From: Bremerella volcania
GTDB taxonomy: Bacteria > Planctomycetota > Planctomycetia > Pirellulales > Pirellulaceae
Assembly (NCBI RefSeq): GCF_007748115.1
Contig: NZ_CP036289.1
Location: 1,798,001 to 1,862,000, forward strand
Length of the DNA: 64,000 nt
Direction of reading: 5' to 3'
A model generated the notes under the pieces. It did not search any database. It saw only the letters and a list, made by a program, of their open reading frames with translations, and was not told where the DNA came from. Shown piece after piece: positions 45,730-57,087 of the stretch. A program made the translations under genes and the position numbers. Numbering within the stretch: position 1 is the stretch's first letter; each line of letters opens with the position of its first letter.

Positions 45730-47154
45730 ATGAATGAAACTTCGAACTCTGGCAACGAAGCGGCTGAAGCCGTTCCGCCGGACGCACCGGCCCGCAGTTC
45801 TACCCATCGAACCGCCATGTACCTGGTCTTCGGTATCGCGCTGTTCGTCGGTTTGTTGTTTGAAGCAATAATTGTGGGCGCCGTCAAGCGAATTCTGCCG
45901 GACCCCAATGCGAACCGCGAAATCCTCTACTGGCAGTCACCGATGGATCCTAGCATCCGCAGCGACAAACCGGGAAAGACGGCGATGGGGATGGATCTTG
46001 TGCCCGTCTACGCGGATGTGGAGCCATCGAACGGGCCGGTCATGATACGGCCGGAGATTGAAGAGAGCGAACATGCCATCGTAACCGTCGAGCGGGGGCC
46101 GTTGGTTCGATCGCTAGAAAGTGTGAGCACGGTGACCTTTGCCGAGCCGTTGATTGGCGACGTGACGCTGAAGATGGAAGGATGGCTGGAAGAGCTGCAC
46201 GTCGATTACGAGGGACAAACCGTCAAGAAGGGTGACGCTTTGTTCGATGTCTACGCGCCCGCGTTGTTCGCTGCAGAGGAAGAATTCCTGACCAGCCTGG
46301 CGTATTTGAAAAATCCCGCCACGTCGCGAACGCGATTCGCGGAGGAAAACGTCAAGTCGGCTCGCCAGAAGCTGCGTTACTTGGATATGACCGACAAGCA
46401 GATCGATGAGCTGGCCCGCAAAGGCGTTGTCCAGAAGACGCTCACTTTCTACTCGCCGATCAGCGGAATCGTGATTGAGAAAAAAGCGTTTGAGGGCAAG
46501 TCTATTCCCGCCGGACAACTGCTTTATCGCATCGCCGATTTGTCCAAGGTCTGGGTGAACGTCTCGATCTACGAAAACCAAATCCATTGCGTTTATAAAG
46601 GTCAGGGAGCGACGCTGACGCTGTCCGAACTGCCCGGACGGACATTCTCCGGTAAGGTGGTCTACGTCTATCCGTACCTGGATCCCAAAAGCCGCACCGT
46701 CAAAGTTCGCCTGGAGTTCGACAACCCCAACTTGCTGCTGATGCCGGACATGTTCGGCCGCGTGAAACTGGAGCCACACCGCATGGGGCAGGGGCTACGC
46801 ATTCCGCAAACGGCGGTGATGCAGACGGGCATGCGGAACCTTGTCTACGTGGCACTGCCAGAAAACCGCTTCGAGGACCGTGAAGTCCGCACCGGCATGG
46901 AATTGGACGGCGACCTGCTGGAAGTACTGGGCGGCTTGAAGGCGGGCGAACGGATCGTCGCCTCTCCCAATTTTCTCATGGACAGCGAAAGCCGCATTCG
47001 CTTGATGAACCGGAAGTTTGCCGCGCCCCCAATGCCCACGCCGGGCGAAGCCCATCAGCACAAGATGCCGGGAATGGACATGCCGGGGCATTCGATGAAG
47101 ACGAAGGAAAGCGAATCGATGCGCGACATGCGTCAGGACTCTAGCAAGCAATAG
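45730..47154 (+). CDS. cusB: RND periplasmic adaptor, CusB-like
   Basis: Membrane-fusion protein linking CusA to the outer-membrane duct and handing metal to the pump. 474 residues from ATG 45730; an N-terminal membrane anchor lies near 32-55. The Met-rich metal-entry motif WQSPMDPSIRSDKPGKTAMG, then MDLVPVY, is near 72-98 and corresponds to the Cu/Ag-binding region of CusB/SilB. A barrel-sandwich/lipoyl domain (LIGDVTLKMEGWLEELHVDY), helical hairpin and beta-barrel (RIADLSKVWVNVSIYEN) follow. The tail is Met/His-rich (HQHKMPGMDMPGHSM), another probable metal-binding feature. The frame is open upstream to 45616 without support. Confidence 0.93.
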   Translation: MNETSNSGNEAAEAVPPDAPARSSTHRTAMYLVFGIALFVGLLFEAIIVGAVKRILPDPNANREILYWQSPMDPSIRSDKPGKTAMGMDLVPVYADVEPSNGPVMIRPEIEESEHAIVTVERGPLVRSLESVSTVTFAEPLIGDVTLKMEGWLEELHVDYEGQTVKKGDALFDVYAPALFAAEEEFLTSLAYLKNPATSRTRFAEENVKSARQKLRYLDMTDKQIDELARKGVVQKTLTFYSPISGIVIEKKAFEGKSIPAGQLLYRIADLSKVWVNVSIYENQIHCVYKGQGATLTLSELPGRTFSGKVVYVYPYLDPKSRTVKVRLEFDNPNLLLMPDMFGRVKLEPHRMGQGLRIPQTAVMQTGMRNLVYVALPENRFEDREVRTGMELDGDLLEVLGGLKAGERIVASPNFLMDSESRIRLMNRKFAAPPMPTPGEAHQHKMPGMDMPGHSMKTKESESMRDMRQDSSKQ

Positions 47155-48540
47155 ATGAGGAGCCAGGTCATCGTGTCTCAACGTTGGAAAACACTTATAC
47201 GGACAACCGTCGCTTGCCTGCGGATCGCGCTCATTGCGCTGCTCGGGACGCTCGGTGGCATGGCGCTGCGGGCGTGGGGCGTGCCGCATCTGCCGCCCTC
47301 GGTCGCTCGCATTTTTGGGGAAGTCAAATCGACCGAAACAGGAGGGCAAGGGGTTGCTCAAGAAGGGCGCGAGGTGGCCTTTTGGAAGTCGTCGATGATA
47401 CCCAACTTCGTCTCGCCCAAGCCGGGCGTCGATCCGATGAATATGGATCTGATTCCCGTCTACTTGGACGAACTGAGCGATGAAAGCCTGATTACACTTA
47501 GCCCCGAAGTGGTCCGCAACATGGGATTGCGCACCTTTCCGGTCGAACACGGAACAGCGTCGCGCGTGGTGCGGACGATCGGCGAAGTCGATTATGCCGA
47601 GCCGCTGCTGGGCGACGTCACGCTGAAAGTCGGCGGCTGGGTCGAAGAATTATTCGTCGATTACGTCGGCCAACGGGTCAAGAAGGGACAGCCCCTGTTC
47701 ACCGTCTACTCGCCCGAATTGTACAGCGCGGCGGAGGAATATCTGCTCAGCCTGCAAAACACGCCGTCGCCAGACACTCCGCGCCGGCTGACGATCGGCG
47801 CAAGCGAAGTCTTTCCGGCGTATGAAAAACTCCGTTATTGGGACGTGCCGGAATCGGAAATTGCGAGAATTAAGCAACAAGGTCAGCCGACGAAAACAGT
47901 CAAATTCGAATCGCCCTTTGACGGCTGGGTCATTGAAAAGCACGCCTTCCGCGGCATGCACATGAACCCGGGCACACGCTACTTTCGCATCGCGGACCTT
48001 TCCAAGATCTGGGTTTAAGTCACCATCTTCGAGTACCAATTGCCCGATGTCCATGTTGGGCAAACCGCCCAACTGTCCTTGCCCTACCGGCCCGGTGAGA
48101 TCTTCGAGGGGAAGGTGATCTACCGCTACCCCTACGTCGATCCCAAGAGTCGGCAAATCCGAGTGCGGCTGGAGTTTCCCAACCCCGAGCTGAAACTGAA
48201 ACCGGCCATGTATGCCGACGTGGAACTGCAAGCGCCGATTGAGGGAAAGCAGATTCTGGTGCCGCAAGACGCCGTGATCGACATCGGTCGACGAAGGAAT
48301 ATCGGCGGCGAACAGCGGCACGTGGGCTACACCTACGTCAAGGTCGGCGAGGGAACGTTTGAACCGCGTGAGGTCGAGCTGGGGGAGGAATTGGAAGGCG
48401 GTCGATTGCAGATCCGTTCCGGATTGAAACCAGGAGAGGAGGTCGTCGTCTCGGGCCAGTTTCAACTCGACAGCGAGCGGCGCGTGAAGGAAGCCAACCT
48501 GGCCATGCTGATGCAGAGCCGCGGAAAGGAAGAAGAGTAA
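47155..48540 (+). pseudogene. Second CusB-like adaptor interrupted by an in-frame TAA
   Basis: A paralogue of the preceding gene, starting directly after its stop (ATG 47155, or GTG 47173 with AGGAG at 47159). It has a membrane anchor, a Met motif (SSMIPNFVSPKPGVDPMNMD), a lipoyl part (LLGDVTLKVGGWVEELFVDY), then RIADLSKIWV followed by TAA at 48016-48018. The same frame continues without any shift as VTIFEYQLPDVHVGQTAQLS and on to a normal end at 48540. Comparison with the first copy (WVNVSIYE) shows the stop replaces one residue; TAT or TAC (Tyr) would differ by one base. So it is a nonsense mutation, a sequencing error or, less likely, a read-through site. Confidence 0.88.
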
Positions 48541-48567
48541 CCGTTTCTGACGGCAAGCGAGGAACTT

Positions 48568-51500
48568 ATGATTGCCAAACTGATCGAATTCTCGGTGAAG
48601 AACAAATTCCTGATGCTCCTGTTGACGGGGGTGTTGGTGCTGGGCGGAGCGTACGCGATCTACACGATTCCGCTCGACGCCATTCCGGACCTCAGCGACG
48701 TTCAGGTGATCGTCTTCACCGAGTTTCCTGGTCAGGCCCCGCAAGTGGTCGAGGACCAGGTCACCTATCCGCTCACGACCACGATGCTGGCCGTGCCCAA
48801 CGCGAAGACCGTGCGCGGGTATTCGTTCTTCGGCTTCTCGTTCGTCTACATCATCTTCGAGGACGGCACGGACATCTATTGGGCCCGCAGCCGCGTGTTG
48901 GAGTATCTCAGCTTTGTCGCGAACAGGCTGCCGCCGGGCGTTACGCCGCGGCTAGGCCCTGATGCAACTGGTGTGGGTTGGGTCTACGAATACTCGCTCT
49001 ACAGCGGCTGGTACTCGCCCGACCATCCGGCCGGATTGTTTCAAGATCCCGAACAGCCCGAACAATGGTACGCGTCGGTTCAAGACGCGCCGGCCACAGT
49101 CCGCGACCGCTTGTTGCGAGTCCGCGTCTTCGACCAGCCGGGCAAGTGCCCACTGAGCGGCAAGCCGCTAGTCCGCGCGAACCAAGACCTGTCCACTTTG
49201 CGAAGCCTGCAGGACTGGTACTTGCGCTACGAGTTGACCGCTGTGGAAGGCGTCTCGGAAGTTGCCAGTGTGGGCGGTTACGTTAAGCAGTATCAAGTCG
49301 AAGTCGATCCCGATCGGCTGCTGGCGTTTCATCTTTCGATCCAGGACGTGCGCCGCGCGATCCAGCGTTCCAACAACGATGTCGGCGGCCGCGTGATTGA
49401 GATTTCCGAGAACGAATACATGGTCCGCGGACTCGGCTATCTGGGCGGCGGCACGAGCGATCCGGAAACGAGCCAGCGAGCCATCGACGATCTGGCCCAC
49501 GTTTCGCTCGGCACGACGGCGGAAGGCACCCCTATCTTCCTCCGCGAAGTGGCCCAGATTCATCTCGGTCCGGAGCTGCGCCGCGGGCTGGCCGAATCGG
49601 ACGGGAAAGGCGAAGTCGCCGGCGGCGTGGTTATCATGCGGTTTGGCGAGAACGCCTACGAAATCATCGAGAATGTCAAGGAGAAGCTCGACGAGCTCAA
49701 GGTGGGCCTGCCGCCGGGCGTCGATATTAAGACGGAGTACGACCGCTCGGCGCTGATCGAACGCGCGGTTGATACGCTGAAGCAAAAACTGCTCGAAGAA
49801 ATGATCGTAGTGGCACTTGTGATTACGATCTTCCTCTTGCACTTCCGCAGCTCGCTGGTGGCCATTTTTGTGCTGCCGACCGGTGTGATGGCCGCTATGC
49901 TGTTGATGCACGGTATCGGCTTGACCGCCAACATCATGTCGCTGGGCGGCATCGCTCTGGCAATTGGCGTGATGGTCGATTCGGCCATCATCATGATCGA
50001 GAACACGCACAAGCATCTCGAAGCGCCCGGCGATCGATCGCATGCGCAAATCATCATCGACGCTTGCAGCGAAGTTGGGCCGCAGTTGTTCTTTTCACTG
50101 CTTGTGATCACGGTCAGCTTTGTGCCGATCTTCAGCCTGACCGGTCAGTCGGGCCGCTTGTTTCGCCCACTGGCCTTCACCAACATGTTCGCCATCGGTT
50201 CGGCCGCGGTTCTCGCGGTCGTCATGGTGCCCGTGCTGATGGAATTCTTTGTCCGAGGCCGCGTCCCCAGCGAAGAGCGCAACCCGCTTAGCAAACTGCT
50301 GATGCGAATATATGAACCGCTGTTCTGGCTCGGCATGCGCGGCCGCGCGTTCACGATTCTGGTCGCCATCGCGCTAGTAGCTGTCACGGTTTGGCCGTTC
50401 TCTCAGCTTGGCAGCGAGTTCATGCCGCCGCTGGAAGAAGGCGACCTGCTGTACATGCCGACGACGGACCCTTCCATCTCGATCACCAAAGCCCGCGAGC
50501 TTCTGCAGCAGACCGACAAGCTGATCATGACCTTCCCGGAAGTGCACCATGTCTTTGGCAAAGCCGGCCGCGCCGATACGCCGACCGACCCGGCTGGGCT
50601 GAGCATGCTGGAGACTACGATCGCGCTGGAGCACGACAAGTCGAAATGGCGGACGCGGCGTGTCGAGCGCTGGTTCGGCGGCTTTCCGAATTGGGTAAAG
50701 GCACCCCTCGCGTATTTTTGGCCCGAAGAGCGGACGATCACAGACGACGAGTTGGTTTACGGCTGGAACAAGCCGGACGGGACACACGTTCCCGGATTGG
50801 ACGACGTCGTAAAACTGCCCGGAGTCAGCAATGCGTGGACCATGCCGATCAAAACGCGGATCGACATGCTATCGACCGGCATCAAGACGCCGATCGGCAT
50901 CAAAGTCATCGGCGACGACTTGGGCACGCTGGCCGATCTGGCGGAGAAGATCTCGGCTCAACTCCGCACGCTGCCGGACACCGTCAGCGTGTTCGCGGAA
51001 AAGACGGTGGGTGGCAAATACATCGACTTCAAAATCAAGCGAGAAGAAGTTGCCCGCTACGGCATGACGGTCGACGACGTGCAGCAGGTCATTTTGGCGG
51101 CCCTGGGCGGAACCAACGTCACCACCACGGTCGAAGGGCTCGAACGCTATCCGGTCAACGTCCGCTATCCGCGCGAGCTGCGCGACAACCTCACCACACT
51201 GCGCCAGACTTTGATTGCAACGCCGACCGGCGCCCAGATTCCGATCGAGCAAGTTGCGGAGCTTTCAGTCCATACCGGACCGCCGGTGATACGCAGCGAA
51301 CAGGCAAAGCTGAATGCCTGGATCTACGTCGATGTGGCGACCAGCGACATCGGCGGCTACGTGCGCGACGCGCGAGCGCTCATCGACGACAAGATTGTCA
51401 GTCAGCCGGATTTTCCAACCGGCTACAGCGTAACTTGGAGCGGCCAATACGAATACATGCAAGAGGCCAACCAGCGGCTGATGGTAGTGGTACCCATCAC

Positions 51501-52041
51501 GCTGGTGATCATTATCTTCCTGCTGTACGTCAGCACGCGGAGCGTGTTCCGCACGCTGGTGATCATCATGGCCGTCCCGTTCAGCCTGGTCGGTGCGATT
51601 TGGTTTCTGTACCTGCTCGACTTTCAGTTGAGTTTGGCGGTGTGGGTCGGCCTGATCGCTTTGGCCGGCCTCGACGCAGAAACGGGCGCAGTGATGCTGT
51701 TGTATCTGGACATCTCGTTCAAGAAGTTCGTCGACCAAGACCGTATGCGCAACCTGCGCGATCTAGAACTGGCGATCCACGACGGCGCCGTCAAGCGGAT
51801 TCGCCCCAAGACAATGACCGTCATGGCGGCCCTATTCGGCTTGGTGCCGATCATGATTGGCGCGGAAACAGGGGCCGACACGATGAAGCGTTTGGCCGCC
51901 CCCATGATCGGTGGCCTGGTTACCAGCTTCATCATGGAACTATTGATTTACCCCGTCATTTTCTACTTTTACAAATCGTTCGAAGTACGACGTCGGATGC
52001 GCGAAGAACCGGGCGCTGATGAGACACGCGCAAACGTGTAG
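48568..52041 (+). CDS. cusA: Heavy-metal efflux RND pump, CusA/SilA-like
   Basis: Proton-driven inner-membrane pump of 1157 residues. Twelve membrane helices in the HME-RND arrangement; helix 4 has [20 protein letters not shown] with the proton-relay Asp near 474. Periplasmic Met ligands are visible in [20 protein letters not shown] near 616, matching the Cu(I)/Ag(I) site of CusA. An insertion of about 60 residues in the first porter domain (about 150-212) contains [12 protein letters not shown], absent from E. coli CusA. ATG 48568 with GAGGAA upstream, 27 bases after the second adaptor. The copper ATPase follows after 11 bases, so the genes are probably one transcript. Confidence 0.96.
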   Translation: MIAKLIEFSVKNKFLMLLLTGVLVLGGAYAIYTIPLDAIPDLSDVQVIVFTEFPGQAPQVVEDQVTYPLTTTMLAVPNAKTVRGYSFFGFSFVYIIFEDGTDIYWARSRVLEYLSFVANRLPPGVTPRLGPDATGVGWVYEYSLYSGWYSPDHPAGLFQDPEQPEQWYASVQDAPATVRDRLLRVRVFDQPGKCPLSGKPLVRANQDLSTLRSLQDWYLRYELTAVEGVSEVASVGGYVKQYQVEVDPDRLLAFHLSIQDVRRAIQRSNNDVGGRVIEISENEYMVRGLGYLGGGTSDPETSQRAIDDLAHVSLGTTAEGTPIFLREVAQIHLGPELRRGLAESDGKGEVAGGVVIMRFGENAYEIIENVKEKLDELKVGLPPGVDIKTEYDRSALIERAVDTLKQKLLEEMIVVALVITIFLLHFRSSLVAIFVLPTGVMAAMLLMHGIGLTANIMSLGGIALAIGVMVDSAIIMIENTHKHLEAPGDRSHAQIIIDACSEVGPQLFFSLLVITVSFVPIFSLTGQSGRLFRPLAFTNMFAIGSAAVLAVVMVPVLMEFFVRGRVPSEERNPLSKLLMRIYEPLFWLGMRGRAFTILVAIALVAVTVWPFSQLGSEFMPPLEEGDLLYMPTTDPSISITKARELLQQTDKLIMTFPEVHHVFGKAGRADTPTDPAGLSMLETTIALEHDKSKWRTRRVERWFGGFPNWVKAPLAYFWPEERTITDDELVYGWNKPDGTHVPGLDDVVKLPGVSNAWTMPIKTRIDMLSTGIKTPIGIKVIGDDLGTLADLAEKISAQLRTLPDTVSVFAEKTVGGKYIDFKIKREEVARYGMTVDDVQQVILAALGGTNVTTTVEGLERYPVNVRYPRELRDNLTTLRQTLIATPTGAQIPIEQVAELSVHTGPPVIRSEQAKLNAWIYVDVATSDIGGYVRDARALIDDKIVSQPDFPTGYSVTWSGQYEYMQEANQRLMVVVPITLVIIIFLLYVSTRSVFRTLVIIMAVPFSLVGAIWFLYLLDFQLSLAVWVGLIALAGLDAETGAVMLLYLDISFKKFVDQDRMRNLRDLELAIHDGAVKRIRPKTMTVMAALFGLVPIMIGAETGADTMKRLAAPMIGGLVTSFIMELLIYPVIFYFYKSFEVRRRMREEPGADETRANV

Positions 52042-52052
52042 AATTGATCACC

Positions 52053-54536
52053 ATGACCATTGATCCGATTTGCAAGATGGAGGTTGATCCGGCGACCGCG
52101 CTCTCCGCCGAACGCGACGGCGAGAAATTTCACTTTTGCAGCGAACACTGCCGCACGAAGTTTCTGGAAATGCGTGCGGAAGAACACGGCTCGAAGCACG
52201 ATCACGAACCGGCAACGCCTCAGCACGAGCATGTGTGCTGTTCGACGTCGCCTCCTTCCTCGCCGATGGTGCAGTTCGGGACGACGACGAGCGACGCGGC
52301 CTCAGCCGCGCCGACCAAGAAATACTTCTGCCCAATGTGTCCGGGCGTCGAAAGCGACGAGCCGGGGAGTTGTCCCAAGTGCGGCATGGCACTGGAACTT
52401 GCCGCGCCGACGGCGCCCGCGACGCGCACGGTTTACACGTGCCCAATGCATCCGGAAATCGAACAGGACCATCCGGGGATCTGCCCCAAGTGCGGCATGG
52501 AACTGGAGCCCAAGTACGTCGCCGCTGAGGATGAGGAGGACGACAGCGAACTGCGCGACATGTCGCGGCGATTCTGGGTCGGATTCGCACTCGGGTTGCC
52601 AGTCTTGTTGCTCGCGATGGCTCCGATGGTCGGCATTCCATTGGACGCGTGGCTGTCGGTTGGCGTGTCGCACTGGATTCAACTCGCGCTCTGCACGCCG
52701 GTTGTTGCCTGGGCGGGCTGGCCGTTCTTTGTCCGTGGTTGGCATTCGCTGCGGACTTGGAACCTGAACATGTTCACGCTGACCGCGTTGGGAACTGGCG
52801 CGGCGTATTTTTACAGTTTGTTCGCCCTGTTGTTTCCGCGCTTGCTGCCGGAGTCATTTCTGGAGAACGGGCGAGCGGTCGTCTATTTTGAAGCGGCGGC
52901 GATGATTACCGTGCTGGTCTTGCTCGGCCAAGTACTGGAACTGCGGGCGCGGCGCCGCACGAGCGGGGCGATTCGCGAGCTGCTCTCGCTCGCGCCGCCG
53001 GTCGCGCATCTGGTGCGCGACGGCCAGGAGCGTGACGTGCCGCTGTCCGACGTGCATCCCGGCGACGTGTTGCGAGTACGGCCCGGCGACAAGATTCCGG
53101 TCGACGGAACGGTCACTGACGGCAAGAGCTCGGTGGACGAAGCGATGATCACGGGCGAGCCGGTGCCAGTGTCGAAGCAGCCGGACGACGGCGTGATCGG
53201 CGGCACGGTGAATCAGACCGGTTCGTTCTTGATGCGAGCCGAGCGGGTCGGCGGCGACACCGTGCTATCGCAAATCGTCGACATGGTCGGGCAAGCGCAA
53301 CGCAGCCGCGCTCCGATTCAACGCTTGGCGGACGTGGCGGCATCGTACTTTGTTCCGGTGGTGGTCGCGGCGGCGATTGTAACGTTCATCGTCTGGGCGA
53401 CGATTGGCCCGCAGCCGCGGCTGGCCCACGCGCTGATCAACGCCGTAGCCGTGTTGATCATTGCTTGCCCCTGCGCGCTTGGGTTGGCCACGCCGATGTC
53501 GATCATGGTAGGCGTCGGCCGCGGTGCAAGAGCCGGCGTGCTGATCAAGAACGCCGAAGTGCTGGAGATGATGAAAAGGGTCGATACGCTGGTCGTCGAC
53601 AAAACCGGCACGCTGACCGAAGGCCAGCCACGATTGACGGCCTGCGTTCCGGCAGGGGATATCATGGAAGAGCAACTACTGCGGCTGGCCGCGGCGGTGG
53701 AACAGCAAAGTGAACATCCGCTGGCGAGGTCGATTGTCCGCGAAGCCGCACAGCGCCAGCTTGACTTGCCCAATTGCGAGCAGTTCAATTCGGTCACCGG
53801 TGAGGGCGTGGCCGGACGAGTCGACGAGCACGAAGTCGTCATCGGCAAGCCGGCACTGCTGAACCAGCGCGGCATCGACGTAGCACCGCTGGCCGATCGA
53901 GCGGCCGAGCTTCAGCAAGCCGGGCAAACGGTCATGTTTGCCGGCATCGATGGCCAGCTTGCCGGTATTCTCGCCGTGTCCGATCCAATCAAAGCGTCGA
54001 CCGCCGAAGCCGTGCAAACGCTGCACCGGCTGGGCTTGCGGATCATCATGCTGACCGGCGACAACGAGCGCACCGCGCGAGCTGTCGCGGAGAACCTGGG
54101 GATCGACGAAGTGGAAGCGGGCGTCAAACCGGAGCACAAACATGAGCGTGTGCGGGCGCTCAAGGCACAGGGCCACGCGGTCGCGATGGCGGGCGACGGG
54201 ATCAACGACGCCCCGGCACTGGCCGCGGCCGACGTCGGCATTGCGATGGGCACGGGTGCCGACGTAGCTATCGAAAGCGCAGGCGTCACGCTGGTCAAGG
54301 GCGACTTGCGGGGCATCGTCAAGGCAGTGCTGCTGAGCCGCGCCGTGGTCCGCAACATCCGGCAGAACTTGTTTTTCGCCTTCGTTTACAACTCCCTCGG
54401 AGTTCCCATCGCCGCCGGCGCGCTCTACCCGCTGTTCGGCATCTTGCTTAGTCCCGTCCTCGCCGCCGCAGCGATGAGTTTCAGTTCGTTTTCGGTAGTG
54501 ACAAACGCGTTGCGTCTGCGTTCATCGGCGTTGTAA
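52053..54536 (+). CDS. copA: P1B-1 copper-translocating ATPase with YHS and two heavy-metal-binding domains
   Basis: Exports Cu(I) from the cytoplasm using ATP. 827 residues from ATG 52053. The usual HMA domain is replaced by a YHS domain (about 3-45, [10 protein letters not shown] with FCSEHC) and two zinc-ribbon-like heavy-metal-binding domains: YFCPMCPGV...CPKCGMAL (about 90-118) and YTCPMHPEI...CPKCGMEL (about 128-157). The transport core has the CPC motif in [13 protein letters not shown] near 471, the phosphorylated Asp in DKTGTLTEG near 516, HP in SEHPLARS near 557, GDGIND near 715, and the Cu-type residues YNSLG and MSFSSFS in the last helices. These support copper rather than zinc or cobalt. 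Confidence 0.95.
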   Translation: MTIDPICKMEVDPATALSAERDGEKFHFCSEHCRTKFLEMRAEEHGSKHDHEPATPQHEHVCCSTSPPSSPMVQFGTTTSDAASAAPTKKYFCPMCPGVESDEPGSCPKCGMALELAAPTAPATRTVYTCPMHPEIEQDHPGICPKCGMELEPKYVAAEDEEDDSELRDMSRRFWVGFALGLPVLLLAMAPMVGIPLDAWLSVGVSHWIQLALCTPVVAWAGWPFFVRGWHSLRTWNLNMFTLTALGTGAAYFYSLFALLFPRLLPESFLENGRAVVYFEAAAMITVLVLLGQVLELRARRRTSGAIRELLSLAPPVAHLVRDGQERDVPLSDVHPGDVLRVRPGDKIPVDGTVTDGKSSVDEAMITGEPVPVSKQPDDGVIGGTVNQTGSFLMRAERVGGDTVLSQIVDMVGQAQRSRAPIQRLADVAASYFVPVVVAAAIVTFIVWATIGPQPRLAHALINAVAVLIIACPCALGLATPMSIMVGVGRGARAGVLIKNAEVLEMMKRVDTLVVDKTGTLTEGQPRLTACVPAGDIMEEQLLRLAAAVEQQSEHPLARSIVREAAQRQLDLPNCEQFNSVTGEGVAGRVDEHEVVIGKPALLNQRGIDVAPLADRAAELQQAGQTVMFAGIDGQLAGILAVSDPIKASTAEAVQTLHRLGLRIIMLTGDNERTARAVAENLGIDEVEAGVKPEHKHERVRALKAQGHAVAMAGDGINDAPALAAADVGIAMGTGADVAIESAGVTLVKGDLRGIVKAVLLSRAVVRNIRQNLFFAFVYNSLGVPIAAGALYPLFGILLSPVLAAAAMSFSSFSVVTNALRLRSSAL

Positions 54537-54605
54537 TCAAGACGCAGTGCAGAAAATCATGTCCCGACAGCCGAAATCACCCGACCGCAGCAAGATTCGG
54601 AAACC

Positions 54606-54733
54606 GGCGCCGTCGAGCGGACGCGGCCCAGGGTGATAGGATGGTAGCCGTCAAGGGCGCCCTGTTTCATCGACTGATACAATGAAGCTTTGCCGTCCCC
54701 ATGATCGGCGGCCTGATTCCCAGCTTCATTCAG
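54606..54733 (+). pseudogene. Decayed fragment of a cusA 3' end
   Basis: GGCGCCGTCGAGCGGACGCG (54606 on) matches, with substitutions, the stretch of cusA starting at 51784 (GGCGCCGTCAAGCGGATTCG). ATGAAGCTTTGCCGTCCCCA at 54682 on, followed by TGATCGGCGGCCTGATT, matches the part near 51881-51925 that encodes [16 protein letters not shown]. The bases between are shortened and contain stops. It is a degenerate partial duplicate, from this or a related pump gene, directly upstream of the phosphorylase. Confidence 0.7.
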
Positions 54734-54749
54734 AAAAAGGTTCACCGTC

Positions 54750-56441
54750 ATGACGACCGAGCGAAGAATTGCCTATTTCTCGATGGAGATTGCCCTGAGC
54801 GAGGAGCTGCCGACCTATGCGGGCGGCCTCGGCGTGCTGGCGGGCGATACGATTCGCTCGGCGGCCGATCTGCGTGTGCCGATGGTTGCGGTCACTTTGC
54901 TGCATCGAAAAGGCTATTTCGATCAGCGGCTGGATGCGGACGGGTGGCAGAGCGAGCAGCCGGCCGAATGGAGCCCTGAGCGTCACCTCGTCGAGCAGCC
55001 ACCGCGAGTCTCGGTGGAAATAGAGGCGCGGACCGTGCAACTGCGCGCTTGGCGTTACGAAGTCGCCGGAGTCGGCCAGTTCGTGGTGCCGGTCTACCTG
55101 CTCGACACGGACATTGCCGAGAACGGCGAGTGGGATCGGAAGTTGACCGACACGTTGTACGGTGGCGACGACCACTATCGTCTCTGTCAGGAAGTTGTGC
55201 TGGGGATGGGCGGCGTCCGGATGTTACAAGCACTCGGCTACGCGAAACTGCAGCGTTATCACATGAACGAAGGCCACTCGAGCTTGCTGGCGCTGGAATT
55301 GCTGGACGAACATGTCGCAGCCGCGGGAAGAACACAAAGTAATCGGGATGACGTGATTGCCGTGCACGATAAATGCGTGTTCACGACCCACACGCCCGTT
55401 CCCGCAGGGCATGACCGTTTTTCGCAGGAAATGGCCGAAAGAGTCCTGGGATCCGCTTTGAATTCTCATGACCAGGACATCTATAGCCACGACGGCCGAC
55501 TGAACATGACGTATCTGGCGCTCAATCTCAGCCACTACGTCAACGGCGTGGCGAAGAAGCACGGCGAGGTGTCACGGCACATGTTTGCCAAGTACCAAAT
55601 CGACTCGATCACCAACGGCGTGCACGCCGCGACCTGGACCACTCGTCCATTCCAGCAGCTTTTTGACCAGCACATCCCTGGTTGGCGCGAGGACAACTTC
55701 AACTTGCGCTACGCGCTCAGCATCCCGCACAACGAGATTCTCGAGACGCACGGCCGCGCCAAGAAGGCCCTGGTCGAATACGTCAATCGCGAAACGAACG
55801 CGGGTTTCAACGAAGATGTTTTGACCCTTGGTTTCGCGCGTCGCGCCGCAACCTACAAACGACCTGGGCTGCTGCTGGAAGATGCTGAGCGGCTCCTTGA
55901 ACTAAGCCGTAAGCATGCGCTGCAACTGGTCTTCGCCGGAAAGGCGCACCCGCGCGATCAAACAGGAAAGAAACTGATCCAACATGTATTTCAGCAAGCG
56001 AAGCAGCTTCGCCCCAGCGTGAACCTGGTATTCCTGCCGAACTACGATATGCGGCTCGGACTCCTGATCACATCGGGTGTCGATGTGTGGCTCAATACAC
56101 CACAGCCGCCGCTGGAAGCATCAGGCACAAGCGGGATGAAGGCGGCGCTGAACGGGGTTCCTTCGTTGAGTGTCTTGGATGGCTGGTGGATCGAAGGGTG
56201 TATTGAGGGAGTTACCGGCTGGGGAATCGGCGAGCGGCAGCGTGATGAGCGTCCCCACGAGTGTGCCGAAAACGACGCCTGTTCGCTGTACGGAAAGCTG
56301 GAGGATGTCGTCCTTCCCCTGTTCTGTCGAGACCGGGATGGTTTCGCCGAGGTCATGCGGCACGCGATCGCTCTCAACGGCTCCTTCTTCAATACGCAAC
56401 GAATGATGCAACAATATGTCCTCAAGGCTTACTTCCCTTGA
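54750..56441 (+). CDS. glgP: Alpha-glucan (glycogen/maltodextrin) phosphorylase, short form
   Basis: GT35 enzyme releasing glucose-1-phosphate from alpha-1,4-glucans. 563 residues, the short type lacking the long N-terminal regulatory region of animal phosphorylases. [20 protein letters not shown] at 6-25, [17 protein letters not shown], then MNEGHSS near 171, [12 protein letters not shown] near 211, [10 protein letters not shown] near 289 and the pyridoxal-phosphate region [15 protein letters not shown] near 453. The normal Lys of the cofactor site is in the SGMKAALNG motif. ATG 54750 follows AAAAAGG. Its upstream neighbour is a cusA remnant, so it probably entered the island by a separate event. 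Confidence 0.92.
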   Translation: MTTERRIAYFSMEIALSEELPTYAGGLGVLAGDTIRSAADLRVPMVAVTLLHRKGYFDQRLDADGWQSEQPAEWSPERHLVEQPPRVSVEIEARTVQLRAWRYEVAGVGQFVVPVYLLDTDIAENGEWDRKLTDTLYGGDDHYRLCQEVVLGMGGVRMLQALGYAKLQRYHMNEGHSSLLALELLDEHVAAAGRTQSNRDDVIAVHDKCVFTTHTPVPAGHDRFSQEMAERVLGSALNSHDQDIYSHDGRLNMTYLALNLSHYVNGVAKKHGEVSRHMFAKYQIDSITNGVHAATWTTRPFQQLFDQHIPGWREDNFNLRYALSIPHNEILETHGRAKKALVEYVNRETNAGFNEDVLTLGFARRAATYKRPGLLLEDAERLLELSRKHALQLVFAGKAHPRDQTGKKLIQHVFQQAKQLRPSVNLVFLPNYDMRLGLLITSGVDVWLNTPQPPLEASGTSGMKAALNGVPSLSVLDGWWIEGCIEGVTGWGIGERQRDERPHECAENDACSLYGKLEDVVLPLFCRDRDGFAEVMRHAIALNGSFFNTQRMMQQYVLKAYFP

Positions 56442-56661
56442 AACTTTGTTTGCCTGTCTCGTTGCCGGCATCTGCGCGCTGTGGATCCTGTAGAATTGCG
56501 GCTCTGATTACGCGTCGACCACCAACCAAGCCGCCGTCGTTTGACAGTTTTGGCACACGTCGTGCACGTAATAGTAGCGAGACACGCTCAAAGTTTCGGA
56601 GTATTCGAGCTGACAATCTTGGCAAGCCGCTGCGCAACACCGAGTTTTCAAGGAAACAACC

Positions 56662-57045
56662 ATGCTCAATCACCAATTGCTCGATGACGAAGCCATCTTG
56701 GTTCTGGAACCGGATGGCCCACTCAAGGCCCAGGACTTTGAGGCCGTCGCCGCCGAAGTCGATCCGTTCATAGAGAAACACGACCATCTGCGGGGCGTCA
56801 TGGTCGAATCCGAGTCGTTTCCCGGTTGGGCGGACTTGGCTTCGATGGCTGCGCACCTGAAGTTTGTCCGCAATCATCACAAGAAAATTGAACGAATCGC
56901 CATTGTTACCGACGACAACGTGATGTCCCACTTCCCCGACATTGCCAATCATTTCGTTGCTGCGGAGGTTCGTCACTTTCCCTATGTGAATAAGATGGAC
57001 GCCTACCATTGGTTGAGCGGCAAGGATGTCGCGTCGAAAGAGTGA
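56662..57045 (+). CDS. SpoIIAA-like (STAS-related) protein
   Basis: 127 residues. The family pattern is clear: start ILVLEPDGPLKAQDFEAVAA near 12-31, VDPFIEKHDHLRGVMVESES, then FPGWADLASMAAHLKFVRNH and the end RHFPYVNKMDAYHWLSG. Such small proteins adopt a STAS-like alpha/beta fold and are common in environmental bacteria next to stress genes; their binding partner is unknown. It lies 43 bases ahead of the glycosyltransferase start, so the two may be co-transcribed. The 220 bases upstream hold no gene. Confidence 0.85.
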   Translation: MLNHQLLDDEAILVLEPDGPLKAQDFEAVAAEVDPFIEKHDHLRGVMVESESFPGWADLASMAAHLKFVRNHHKKIERIAIVTDDNVMSHFPDIANHFVAAEVRHFPYVNKMDAYHWLSGKDVASKE

Positions 57046-57087
57046 CTGCGATGCTCTCAAGGCCTTCTACGGTTGAGGACACATCAA

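Noticed and set aside
48016-48018. TAA read as a programmed recoding signal
   Set aside because: No stimulatory hairpin or conserved context is visible; mutation or sequencing error is simpler.
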